A DNA stretch of 8,078 nt from Oscillospiraceae bacterium (GTDB lineage Bacteria > Bacillota_A > Clostridia > Oscillospirales > Ruminococcaceae), in contig JAFPQL010000071.1 in NCBI GenBank assembly GCA_017414145.1, forward strand, positions 1 through 8,078. Direction: 5' to 3'. Under the pieces are notes generated by a model. The model saw nothing but the letters and a program-made list of their open reading frames with translations. It ran no database searches and had not been told where the DNA came from. Of the stretch, positions 1 to 6,817 are shown piece after piece; within the stretch, counting starts at the first letter, position 1; each line of letters begins with the position of its first letter. The translations under genes and the position numbers were made by a program.

Positions 1-203
1 CCGCACTGGAGGTGCGGGAGGCAAAGCTCGCGGACAGCATTCAGCCGATGATGCAGGCACCGTGTCCGGCCGCTCCGGACCGTGCGCAGTTCTGGGCGGA
101 TTTTGAACGGATGCCCTTTGACAGACTCTCTGCAAAATACGGAAAAGTCTCTCTGAAAATCAGAATCAAACGGAAGCTCAAAAAGCTGCTCGGTCGGCAC
201 TGA
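1..203 (+). CDS. 3' end of a CDS entering from the left; possibly FrhB/F420-hydrogenase beta-like
   Basis: The frame starting at base 3 is open from the window edge to a TGA at 201-203, so this is the C-terminal ~66 residues of a longer protein. A GTG at base 12 could be read as a start, but the frame stays open upstream of it and no ribosome-binding site precedes it. The tail has a 'FWADFERMPFDRLSAKYG' segment followed by a very basic end (KIRIKRKLKKLLGRH). A 'FF/FW-D-F...PF...KY' segment before a basic helix is what I recall from C-termini of coenzyme F420 hydrogenase/dehydrogenase beta-subunit-like proteins found beside pyruvyl transferases in surface-polysaccharide loci. That assignment rests on memory of the tail pattern only and is weak. 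The next gene starts 26 bases downstream, consistent with one transcript. Confidence 0.6.
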   Translation, partial: ALEVREAKLADSIQPMMQAPCPAAPDRAQFWADFERMPFDRLSAKYGKVSLKIRIKRKLKKLLGRH

Positions 204-229
204 ACGAAAGCCGGGAAAGGATACGGACG

Positions 230-1348
230 ATGAAACGCGAAAAGATTACTGTTTACAATGCGTGGCGCGGCATCTGTGCGCTTTTTATTCTGTTTTCGCA
301 TATGTCCTTTGTCGCGGGTTCGGATAACCCGTTCTGGCACGGGTTTCACCGCATTGTCATGAGTCAGGGCTCGATCTGCTGCTCGTTCTTTTTCTTCTGC
401 TCCGGCTTCTTCCTGAATTACACATGGAAGCAGGAGCAGTCGTTCGGGCAGTACATCAAGGGCAAATTAAAGCGGATTTATCCGCTGGCACTGCTGGTCT
501 TTGTGATGGCGCTCGGCGTGAACCTGATGCTCAACGACCAGAGCGGCGAGGTCGAGACGGCGGCAGTCGGCAGCGCACCGTGGCTTTTCAATGTCGCGGC
601 AAACCTGTTCCTGTTCAAGGCGTTTATTCCGTTTGAATCGGTCTTTTATTCGTTCCACGGCCCTTCGTGGTATATCTCCGTGCTGTTTTTCTTCTATCTG
701 TTTGCGTATCCGTTCCTGCACGGACTCTATGGGAAGGACAGAAAGAAGTGGCGGAAGCTCATCGCCTGGGTTTGTCTCGGCGCCTATGCGGCGGAGCTGA
801 TTGTCTGCATTATTGTCCGGGTGCAGTCCTTCACGCATCTGTGGCTCTGCTATGTCAACCCGTGGTTCCGCATCTTCGGCGAGGGCTTTGCGGGCATCCT
901 GCTCTGCGAGTATATGCCGGAGATTCAGGAGCGCCTCAGGAAGATTCCGGTGACGGCGCTGGAGCTCTGCGGCCTGCTGCTGTTCCTCGCCGGTATCCTG
1001 CTGCGCAATGTCGTGCATCTGCGTATTTATCCGGCATGGCTGCAAATCCTGTTCATGGGCAGCATTCTGCCTGCGTTCCGGAGCGGCAAGGGCAAGTGCT
1101 CGGAGATTCTGAACAAAAAGCCGTTTTTGTTCCTCGGAGAGATCAGCTTTGAGCTCTATATGACACACGCCTTTGTGTATGAGGGCCTTCCGATTGCGTC
1201 GGGCTTTGCCAGCAAGGCGATGAAGCGCTTTCTGCTCCAGAACCCCGGCACCCGCTTCGTCATCACGCTGATTCTCTGCATTCTGTTTGCATGGGTTGTC
1301 CACCTGTTCATGAACTGGCTCAACAAAAAGATTGTCAGCAAAATATGA
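230..1348 (+). CDS. Acyltransferase-3 family integral membrane protein
   Basis: This 372-residue polytopic protein has the marks of the acyltransferase-3 (OafA/YrhL/WecH-like) family, whose members move acyl groups such as acetyl onto extracytoplasmic glycans, peptidoglycan or lipids. Visible landmarks are the N-terminal 'AWRG...LFSH' (residues 11-24, with R13 and H24 at the usual Arg and His positions of the first helix), a second hydrophobic helix ending 'CSGFFLNYTW' (57-66), the cytoplasmic 'KRIYPL' (81-86), 'SWYISVLFFFYLFAYPF' (146-162) and the family's late motif 'LGEISFELYMTH' (302-313). About ten hydrophobic segments are present, and the length is normal. The ATG at 230 follows a purine-rich GGGAAAGGA and lies 26 bases after the previous stop. 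The end overlaps the next gene in an ATGA, suggesting translational coupling. Acceptor and acyl donor cannot be told from sequence; the context points to a surface glycan. Confidence 0.88.
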   Translation: MKREKITVYNAWRGICALFILFSHMSFVAGSDNPFWHGFHRIVMSQGSICCSFFFFCSGFFLNYTWKQEQSFGQYIKGKLKRIYPLALLVFVMALGVNLMLNDQSGEVETAAVGSAPWLFNVAANLFLFKAFIPFESVFYSFHGPSWYISVLFFFYLFAYPFLHGLYGKDRKKWRKLIAWVCLGAYAAELIVCIIVRVQSFTHLWLCYVNPWFRIFGEGFAGILLCEYMPEIQERLRKIPVTALELCGLLLFLAGILLRNVVHLRIYPAWLQILFMGSILPAFRSGKGKCSEILNKKPFLFLGEISFELYMTHAFVYEGLPIASGFASKAMKRFLLQNPGTRFVITLILCILFAWVVHLFMNWLNKKIVSKI

Positions 1349-1764
1349 ACACGGGGGAAAAACGGAAAAAGCGGTTGCTCATTGCCGCCTCTGTCTGTTA
1401 TCTTGTGCTGGTTTTGCTTGTAACACTTTACCGGGACTTCGGCAAACAAAAGCTGATTCTGACGCCCTTCTGGGAATGGGTGCAGCTGGTGCGGTCGGGC
1501 TTCCGGCTCCACTGGATCCTGCAAATCGGGCTGAATATCCTGATGCTGGTACCCTTTGGCTTTCTGCTGCCGCAGCTTTTTGTGAAATGCCGTTCCCTCC
1601 TTTCGACGGCGGCCGCGGGCGTGCTGTTCTCGGTGCTGATTGAGGTGACGCAGTATGTACTCAAGCGCGGCTTTACGGAAACCGACGATGTCCTGCACAA
1701 TGCGGCGGGGGCGGTCATCGGCTATCTGCTGTACCGGCATTTTTCGGGGCGGCGGAAGAACTGA
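1345..1764 (+). CDS. VanZ-like family membrane protein
   Basis: I place the start at the ATG at 1345, which shares an ATGA with the stop of the acyltransferase gene and gives 139 residues. The frame extends upstream to an ATG at 1291, but that would overlap the previous gene by 58 bases. The protein begins with a basic stretch (KRKKR) and has about four hydrophobic helices. It carries the VanZ-like pattern: 'LNILMLVPFGFLLP' (63-76), 'LFSVLIEVTQ' (94-103, with E100 and Q103), and 'TDDVLHNAAGAVIGYLL' (113-129, with D114, D115, N119 and G122). VanZ was named for low-level teicoplanin resistance in enterococci, but most family members sit in unrelated loci and their biochemical role is not settled. 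Its coupling to an acyltransferase-3 gene suggests a cell-envelope or surface-glycan role rather than antibiotic resistance. That role is inference. Confidence 0.88.
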   Translation: MNTGEKRKKRLLIAASVCYLVLVLLVTLYRDFGKQKLILTPFWEWVQLVRSGFRLHWILQIGLNILMLVPFGFLLPQLFVKCRSLLSTAAAGVLFSVLIEVTQYVLKRGFTETDDVLHNAAGAVIGYLLYRHFSGRRKN

Positions 1765-1790
1765 ACATCTGCCGCAGGGAGCACAAATAC

Positions 1791-2942
1791 ATGGAACAGC
1801 AAGCATACCGGACAGCGGCACTGCAAATGATTGCGCTGGTGCGCTGTGCCGTCAACGGCACGGTACCGGATTTTTCTGAAACAGGGGAGCCGGATCCGGC
1901 GGCGCTGCTGGCCGTCTGCCGGTCACATGATCTGACGGCGTGTACGGCATATGCGCTGGAAGCCGCCGGCCGGTCAGACGCCGCATTCAGAGAGGAAAAG
2001 GAAAAAGCCGTGCGAAAGAGCATCCTGCTGGATGCTGACCGCAGGCAGATTTGTGCGCGGCTGGAGGCGGAGCAGATCTGGTATCTGCCGCTCAAAGGCA
2101 GCCTGCTGAAGGACTGGTATCCAAAGCTCGGAATGCGCCAGATGTCAGACAATGACATTCTGTTTGATCCGGCTGCAAGGACGCGTGTGCGTGAGATCAT
2201 GACGGAGCTCGGCTTTTCGTGCAGTCATTTCGGCAGCGGCAATGTCGATGCCTATGAAAAGCCGCCGGTCAGCAGCTTTGAGATGCACATTTCGCTCTAT
2301 AAGCCGGATGAGGAACCGCAGTTTGCGGCGTATTTCAGCCGGCGCAGCGCGGAAATGCTCCTGCCGGATTCCGACGGCGGGTACGGGCGGCATCTTTCGG
2401 CGGAGGACTTTTACCTCTATTTCCTGAGCCATGCGTACAAGCATTATCACCACGGCGGCACCGGTGTCCGCACTTTGCTCGATGTCTATATCTTTCTGCG
2501 GAAATTTGAGCAGACGCTGGATATTCAGTATCTCAGACGGGAGCTGGAAGCGCTCTCGCTGACAGAGTATGAGCAGCAGACCAGAACGCTCGCACAGACC
2601 GTCTTTTCCGGCGGCAGACCGGACGCGGCACAGCAGCGGCTGCTGGATTACTATATCTTCTCCGGCACCTACGGGACTGTGCAGCACGAGACGGCGAACC
2701 GGCTGCGGCAGTCGGGCGGGTCGGGTGCGAAGTATCTGTTCCGCCGGGTCTTTCCGCCGATGGATTGGATTGCGCGGAATTACCCCTTCTTTGCCCGTCA
2801 CAAGGTTCTGCTTCCGGCGCTTTTCGTGTACCGCCCGGTTCGCGCACTGTTCTGCCGCCGCGGCAGGCTGCGGGCAGAGCTTCAGGGGCTGAAGCAGAGC
2901 GATTCTCAGGCATCTCCCCAGAGCAGCCAGTCTGAATTCTGA
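1791..2942 (+). CDS. Nucleotidyltransferase-fold protein (NTP_transf_5-like)
   Basis: This 383-residue soluble protein matches the uncharacterised nucleotidyltransferase family common beside capsule and exopolysaccharide genes in Bacillota. The pattern is 'YLPLKGSLL' (98-106, K102-G103), then 'YPKLGMRQMSDNDILF' (110-125, with D120 and D122 as the likely metal-binding acidic pair), then 'FEMHISLY' (163-170, E164 and H166). A later helical part holds 'HAYKHYHHGGTGVRTLLDVYIFL' features between 214 and 236, where I recall family members carrying a KH..GG.G.R-like segment. The roughly 90 N-terminal residues are helical in character, and the C-terminus is basic and then Ser/Gln-rich. The ATG at 1791 is preceded by AGGGAG (1776-1781) at 9 bases. 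It lies 26 bases after the VanZ-like gene and 26 bases before the pyrophosphorylase gene. Its substrate is unknown; transfer of a nucleotide or phospho-sugar group is plausible from the fold only. Confidence 0.82.
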   Translation: MEQQAYRTAALQMIALVRCAVNGTVPDFSETGEPDPAALLAVCRSHDLTACTAYALEAAGRSDAAFREEKEKAVRKSILLDADRRQICARLEAEQIWYLPLKGSLLKDWYPKLGMRQMSDNDILFDPAARTRVREIMTELGFSCSHFGSGNVDAYEKPPVSSFEMHISLYKPDEEPQFAAYFSRRSAEMLLPDSDGGYGRHLSAEDFYLYFLSHAYKHYHHGGTGVRTLLDVYIFLRKFEQTLDIQYLRRELEALSLTEYEQQTRTLAQTVFSGGRPDAAQQRLLDYYIFSGTYGTVQHETANRLRQSGGSGAKYLFRRVFPPMDWIARNYPFFARHKVLLPALFVYRPVRALFCRRGRLRAELQGLKQSDSQASPQSSQSEF

Positions 2943-2968
2943 ACGACCAAGCCAAAAGGAGTTCCAAC

Positions 2969-4183
2969 ATGAAGCAACAGATCATCGAAATGCTGCATAT
3001 GCTGCATCAGGGACATATCGTTTCTCATATGGCGTCGCTCTCCGAAGCGGAGCAGGCCGCGCTGATTGCACAGATCAACACACTGGATCTCTCCGTCCTC
3101 GGCATTGAGGATCAGGCGGAGCAGCGCGGGAAATTTGACCCGCTGTACGCGATGACGATGGCCGAGATTGACAAATACCGCGCACAGTACACGGAAACGG
3201 GTCTGCGTGCCATCCGCAGCGGCAAGGTCGGAGCGGTGCTGCTGGCGGGCGGACAGGGCAGCCGGCTGGATTTTGAGCATCCGAAGGGGATGTTCCGGAT
3301 CGGCATCGGGCGCGAGCTGTATATCTTTGAATGTCTGATTCAGAATCTGCTGGAGGTTACGAAGCAGGCGGGCGCATGGGTGCCGCTCTTTGTGATGACC
3401 AGCATCAGCAACAATCAGGAGACGCGCGAATTTTTCGAGCGGCACAATTATTTCGGATACAGCGAGGACAATGTCTGGTTTTTCATGCAGGAGCAGCTCC
3501 CGACGGTGGACACTGCGGGCAGGCTGATGCTCTCTGAGCGGGGGACGATCTCCACGGCGCCGAACGGCAACGGCGGCTGGTATGCCTCGATGGAAAAGAC
3601 CGGCATCCTGAAGATTGTCCGGAACGCGGGCATCGAGTGGCTGAATGTGTTTGCGGTGGACAATGTGCTGCAGCGCATCGCGGACCCGTGCTTCATCGGC
3701 GCGGTGATCGAGTCGGGCAAGGTGTCCGGCGCGAAGGTCGTCGCAAAGGCGGCGCCGGACGAGAAGGTCGGCGTGCTGTGCCTTGAGGACGGCAAGCCCT
3801 CGATCGTTGAGTATTATGAAATGACCGATGAGATGCGGTACCGCCGGGAGCCGGACGGCACGCTCTCGTATAATTACGGCGTGATCCTCAATTACCTGTT
3901 CCATGTCGGCCAGCTGAACAATACGCTGTCCGTCAAGCTCCCGCTGCACCGGGCATTCAAGAAAATCCCCTATATGGACGAAACCGGACAGATCATCCGG
4001 CCGTCTGAGCCGAATGCCTATAAATTTGAAACACTGGCACTGGACATGGTGCGTCTGCAGGAGAACTGTCTCGCCTACGAGGTGGACCGCAGCCGCGAGT
4101 TTGCACCGGTCAAGAACAAGACCGGCGTCGATTCGGTCGATACGGCAAGAGCCCTGCTGCGGCAGAACGGCGTCTTGCTGTAA
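2969..4183 (+). CDS. UDPGP-type UDP-sugar pyrophosphorylase (eukaryotic UAP1-like)
   Basis: This 404-residue cytosolic enzyme should join UTP and a sugar-1-phosphate (GlcNAc-1-P, GalNAc-1-P or Glc-1-P) to give a UDP-sugar and pyrophosphate. It follows eukaryotic UDP-N-acetylhexosamine pyrophosphorylase along its length: nucleotide loop 'LLAGGQGSRL' (91-100) with 'PKGMF' (105-109), 'FVMTS' (141-145), 'YFGYSEDNVWFFMQ' (161-174), uridine-binding 'APNGNGGWY' (197-205), 'FAVDN' (228-232), 'ADPCFIGAVIESG' (238-250), 'GAKVV' (254-258), 'KKIPYMD' (331-337) and 'KN' near the end (382-383). It is shorter than human UAP1, which is usual for bacterial members. Residue 101 is Asp where family members normally have Gly after 'SRL'. 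The ATG at 2969 has AAAAGGAG (2954-2961) 7 bases upstream. Bacteria normally make UDP-GlcNAc with the unrelated GlmU, so this is a second route or acts on another sugar; the true substrate is uncertain. Confidence 0.9.
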   Translation: MKQQIIEMLHMLHQGHIVSHMASLSEAEQAALIAQINTLDLSVLGIEDQAEQRGKFDPLYAMTMAEIDKYRAQYTETGLRAIRSGKVGAVLLAGGQGSRLDFEHPKGMFRIGIGRELYIFECLIQNLLEVTKQAGAWVPLFVMTSISNNQETREFFERHNYFGYSEDNVWFFMQEQLPTVDTAGRLMLSERGTISTAPNGNGGWYASMEKTGILKIVRNAGIEWLNVFAVDNVLQRIADPCFIGAVIESGKVSGAKVVAKAAPDEKVGVLCLEDGKPSIVEYYEMTDEMRYRREPDGTLSYNYGVILNYLFHVGQLNNTLSVKLPLHRAFKKIPYMDETGQIIRPSEPNAYKFETLALDMVRLQENCLAYEVDRSREFAPVKNKTGVDSVDTARALLRQNGVLL

Positions 4184-4264
4184 GCACCGGCTTTTGTCAA
4201 TCATTCCGGCAGCAGCACCGCCGCACGCGGGACTGCTGCTCTGCGCTTAAAGGAGTCTTTTTCC

Positions 4265-5947
4265 ATGTCATGGGAACAATCTGCTGTCTTTTACCACATT
4301 TATCCGCTCGGCCTCTGCGGCGCGCCGTGGGTCAATCCCGGCGGTGAGCCGGTCAGCCGGATCCGCTGCCTGATGGACTGGATCCCGCATCTGAAGCGGC
4401 TGCACATCAGCGCCGTGTACTTCAGCCCGCTGTGGGAATCCGGCACGCACGGCTACGATACACACGACTACACGGTTCTGGACCGCCGCCTCGGCACGAA
4501 CGACGACTTTGCGGCCGTCTGTGACGCGCTGCATGAAAACGGCATCCGCGTTGTCGTGGACGGCGTATTCAATCATGTCGGACGCGGCTTTTTCGCCTTT
4601 CAGGATGTGCTGAAAAACGGGCAGTCCTCTCCGTATTGCAGTTGGTTCTGCAATCTGTGGTTCGGCGGCTCCAACCGCTTCGGTGACCCGTTCTCCTACG
4701 AGTCATGGCACGGCTGCGAGGAGCTGGTCAAGCTCAACCTGTCCAATCCCGATGTCGTCCGCTATCTGGAGGACGCGATTCTCGGCTGGATGGACCGCTT
4801 TCACATCGACGGCATCCGCTTTGACGCGGCGGACTGCATCGACAAGGGATTTTTCCGGCATATCCGGCAGATCACGAAGTCGAAAAATCCGGAGTTCTGG
4901 CTGATGGGCGAGCTGATTCACGGAAACTACGCGCAGTACGCCAATCCGGAGATGCTTGATTCCGCGACGAATTACGAATGCTGGAAGGGCATCTGGTCCT
5001 CGCACAACGACAAAAACTATTTCGAGATCAATTACGCGATGAACCGGCAGAAGGACATCTACCCGAACCTCTGCCTGTATAATTTCGCTGACAATCACGA
5101 TGTCACGCGGGTGGCCTCGCAGCTCCGCGACAAACGGCATCTGCCGCTGGTGTATGCGCTGCTGTACGCGATGCCCGGCATCCCGTCGGTGTATTACGGC
5201 TCGGAATGCGGCATCGAGGCGGTGAAGCAGCAGGGCTCGGACGAGAATCTGCGCCCCGCGCTGACGCTTTCCGATCTGCATCCGGAGCAGAACCCGCTCT
5301 GTCAGTTCCTCTGCACGCTCGGTGCGGCATATGAACGGCTTTCCGCACTGCACACCGGCAGCTTTGCGACGGTCGAGGTACGCAATCAGCAGCTCTGCTT
5401 CCGGCGCGGCGACGGCGACAGCGCGGTCTACTGCCTGCTCAATTTACAGGACTGCCCGTCCGGTCTGCCGCTGCCTGTCTCCGGTGACGGCTGGTGCGAT
5501 CAGCTCACGGGAGCGGCGGTTTCCGCAGGCACGGTCACGGTTCCCGCATTCACCGCAATGTGGATTGCAAAGGGGACACCGGCGCTGTCACAGCAGCCGG
5601 AAGCCGCAGCACAGCCGACCCCCGCACCGCAGAATCCGGAACCGGCAGCCCCGGCTGTACCGCAGCCCGAACCGGCGCCGGAGCATTCCGCGGCGCCCGC
5701 AGAGCCCGCAGAGCCCGCGGCGCTGACCGCCGCAGACCTGATCGGGATGCTCTCGCAGCTTCACTGCGGCATGACCGCAGCCGAAGCCGCCGCAGTCATC
5801 GGACAGACGCCGGAAGCCCGCACATCGGGCAGCAATCCCGTCAGCGTTTTTTCCTTTGCGGGCGGCGTGACGCTGGAGCTGACCGGCGATCCCGTCCTGA
5901 CGGCTGTCATCCGCAGCGGAGACCGCGCCGCCGCGATCCGATTCTGA
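4265..5947 (+). CDS. Cytosolic GH13 alpha-amylase-family enzyme with linker and extra C-terminal domain
   Basis: This is a 560-residue glycoside hydrolase family 13 protein that should cleave or rearrange alpha-1,4/1,6-glucans. All four conserved regions are intact: D99-GVFN-H104 (region I), GIRFD with nucleophile D187 (region II), general acid E216 in 'LMGELIHG' (region III), and 'FADNHD' with H278-D279 (region IV). A beta-sandwich-like domain follows at about 340-437. Residues ~438-486 are a Pro/Ala/Glu/Gln linker; its DNA includes a 9-base tandem repeat (CCCGCAGAG twice, 5696-5713). Residues ~487-560 form a compact extra domain ('GMTAAEAAAVIG', then beta-rich) resembling BamE/SmpA-type or similar small domains. 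There is no signal peptide, so it acts in the cytosol, probably on maltodextrin or glycogen. The ATG at 4265 has AAAGGAG (4249-4255) at 9 bases. The exact GH13 specificity cannot be assigned. Confidence 0.92.
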   Translation: MSWEQSAVFYHIYPLGLCGAPWVNPGGEPVSRIRCLMDWIPHLKRLHISAVYFSPLWESGTHGYDTHDYTVLDRRLGTNDDFAAVCDALHENGIRVVVDGVFNHVGRGFFAFQDVLKNGQSSPYCSWFCNLWFGGSNRFGDPFSYESWHGCEELVKLNLSNPDVVRYLEDAILGWMDRFHIDGIRFDAADCIDKGFFRHIRQITKSKNPEFWLMGELIHGNYAQYANPEMLDSATNYECWKGIWSSHNDKNYFEINYAMNRQKDIYPNLCLYNFADNHDVTRVASQLRDKRHLPLVYALLYAMPGIPSVYYGSECGIEAVKQQGSDENLRPALTLSDLHPEQNPLCQFLCTLGAAYERLSALHTGSFATVEVRNQQLCFRRGDGDSAVYCLLNLQDCPSGLPLPVSGDGWCDQLTGAAVSAGTVTVPAFTAMWIAKGTPALSQQPEAAAQPTPAPQNPEPAAPAVPQPEPAPEHSAAPAEPAEPAALTAADLIGMLSQLHCGMTAAEAAAVIGQTPEARTSGSNPVSVFSFAGGVTLELTGDPVLTAVIRSGDRAAAIRF

Positions 5948-5982
5948 GTTCATCAATCTGCCACCGGGCAGGAGATGCAAAA

Positions 5983-6044
5983 AAAGCATCCGTTTCCGTA
6001 TCGTTAGGTCTTAGAAGATGCGGAAGACGGGTGCTTTCTGTTTT
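5983..6044 (+). terminator. Long hairpin with T-rich tail: terminator of the upstream block or pnuC attenuator
   Basis: Bases 5983-6002 pair with 6017-6037 in a 20-bp stem that has two G-U pairs and one bulged G (6026) around a 14-base loop (6003-6016). The tail reads TTTCTGTTTT up to 6044, and the pnuC ribosome-binding site starts at 6045. A run of seven A (5979-5985) lies on the 5' side. An alternative small hairpin, GATGC (5974-5978) with GCATC (5986-5990) and an A7 loop, uses part of the same left arm, so the two structures exclude each other. The simplest reading is an intrinsic terminator for the GH13-ending transcript. Because it touches the pnuC ribosome-binding site and I see no convincing promoter between stem and gene, an attenuator role is a real alternative. 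No recognised riboswitch consensus (for example TPP) is visible. Confidence 0.7.
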
Positions 6045-6051
6045 GAGGAGG
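6045..6051 (+). promoter_or_regulatory. Ribosome-binding site of pnuC, abutting a hairpin
   Basis: GAGGAGG is a near-perfect anti-16S match but lies only 4 bases before the ATG at 6056, a short spacing. It begins one base after the T-rich tail of the leader hairpin, so folding of that hairpin could affect access by the ribosome. An out-of-frame ATG at 6052 lies between this site and the start I chose. Confidence 0.75.
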
Positions 6052-6055
6052 ATGT

Positions 6056-6796
6056 ATGCAGAAGATAAAACGGCTTCTTCGCTATTTTACACTGACAGAA
6101 AAGGCGCTCTGGTGCTGCTCCGCTGCCGGAATGACGGTCAGCTTTCTGCTGTTTGACCGGTCGGGCGGGCTGACGCTTGCCGCCTCGCTGATCGGCGTGA
6201 CCTCGCTGATTTTCAGCGCAAAGGGCAATCCGGCGGGACAGGTGATGATGATCGTGTTCAGCCTGCTGTACGGCGTGATTTCCGCGTCCTGCGCCTATTA
6301 CGGCGAGATGCTGACCTATCTCGGCATGACGATGCCGATGGCGGCCGCCGCACTGATTGCATGGCTGCGGCATCCGTACGGCGGCAAACGGTCATCCGTG
6401 TGCGTCGGGCGCGTCAGCGGACGGAGTGCGGTGCTGCTCTGCCTGCTGACGGCGGCGGTCACGGCGGGATTTTGTCCGGTGCTGGCGTATTTTCACACGG
6501 CGCATCTCTGCCTGAGCACGCTCTCCGTGGCGACCAGCTTTGCCGCCGTATATCTGACGGCACTGCGCAGTCCGTTTTTCGCGGCAGCCTACGCCGCAAA
6601 CGATCTGGTGCTGATTCTGCTCTGGAGTGCGGCGACGGCATCCGACCGGCGCTATCTGCCGGTGACAGTCTGTTTTGCGGCTTTTCTCGTCAACGATCTG
6701 TACGGCTTTGTGAGCTGGCGTCGCATGGCGCGCATACAGGCGGCCGGGACACAAAAATCCCCCCGCAGTCCGGAACGGACCGCAGAGGGATCATGA
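6056..6796 (+). CDS. pnuC: PnuC-family vitamin transporter (nicotinamide riboside or related)
   Basis: This 246-residue membrane protein with about seven hydrophobic helices matches the PnuC family, facilitators that bring in nicotinamide riboside (or thiamine in the PnuT subgroup and riboflavin in PnuX), trapped inside by phosphorylation. Landmarks are 'SLIGVTSLIFSAKGNPAGQ' (44-62), 'SLLYGVISASCAYYGEMLTYLG' features at 69-90 (the family's Tyr-rich helix), 'ANDLVLILLW' (181-190) and 'FLVNDLYGFVSW' (210-221), the signature near the C-terminus. The last ~18 residues (Lys/Arg/Ser/Pro-rich) are encoded by the terminator of the convergent lipoprotein gene. No nadR, ribosylnicotinamide kinase or thiamine gene lies next to it, so the cargo is not fixed by context. 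The gene is set apart from the upstream block by a 108-base gap with a strong hairpin. Confidence 0.87.
   Translation: MQKIKRLLRYFTLTEKALWCCSAAGMTVSFLLFDRSGGLTLAASLIGVTSLIFSAKGNPAGQVMMIVFSLLYGVISASCAYYGEMLTYLGMTMPMAAAALIAWLRHPYGGKRSSVCVGRVSGRSAVLLCLLTAAVTAGFCPVLAYFHTAHLCLSTLSVATSFAAVYLTALRSPFFAAAYAANDLVLILLWSAATASDRRYLPVTVCFAAFLVNDLYGFVSWRRMARIQAAGTQKSPRSPERTAEGS
6753..6791 (-). terminator. Intrinsic terminator of the lipoprotein gene, inside the 3' end of pnuC
   Basis: Read on the minus strand, bases 6791 down to 6776 pair with 6772 down to 6757 in a 16-bp GC-rich stem (three G-U pairs) with a TTC loop (6775-6773). A T5 tract follows (complement of A5 at 6753-6757), then GTGT. On the plus strand the wobble pairs become A-C mismatches and no T-run follows, so the signal is directional. 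It serves the lipoprotein gene, whose stop is at 6882-6884, about 90 bases upstream on the same strand. It lies wholly within the last codons of pnuC. Confidence 0.82.
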
Positions 6797-6817
6797 TCTG
6801 CGCTGTGACGGGAGGTT

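Noticed and set aside
467..1303. 278-codon minus-strand open frame antisense to the acyltransferase gene
   Set aside because: It has a composition typical of a shadow frame (rich in Arg, Gln, Glu and Ala) and lies opposite a well-supported membrane protein.
1291..1344. Upstream ATG extending the VanZ-like protein by 18 residues
   Set aside because: The extension overlaps the acyltransferase gene by 58 bases and adds a non-conserved polar segment. The ATGA overlap at 1345-1348 is the normal coupling arrangement.
1345..1764. Glycopeptide-resistance gene (vanZ)
   Set aside because: The protein is VanZ-like only at family level, and there are no vanHAX or vanRS genes around it. Most VanZ-like proteins are not resistance determinants.
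2906..4204. 432-codon open frame on the minus strand across the pyrophosphorylase gene
   Set aside because: It is antisense to a gene with clear family motifs. Its predicted protein is low-complexity in His/Arg/Leu/Ala and shows no recognisable domain. GC-rich coding DNA often leaves such frames open.
4184..4264. Possible terminator between the pyrophosphorylase and GH13 genes (AGCAGCA/TGCTGCT, 4211-4217 and 4234-4240)
   Set aside because: The 7-bp stem has a 16-base loop and no T-run follows, only TTAAAGGAG, which belongs to the GH13 ribosome-binding site. I treat the genes as co-transcribed.
5696..5713. Tandem 9-base repeat CCCGCAGAG in the GH13 gene
   Set aside because: It is just the coding form of an Ala-Glu-Pro repeat in the linker, with two copies; it is not a CRISPR or independent repeat element.
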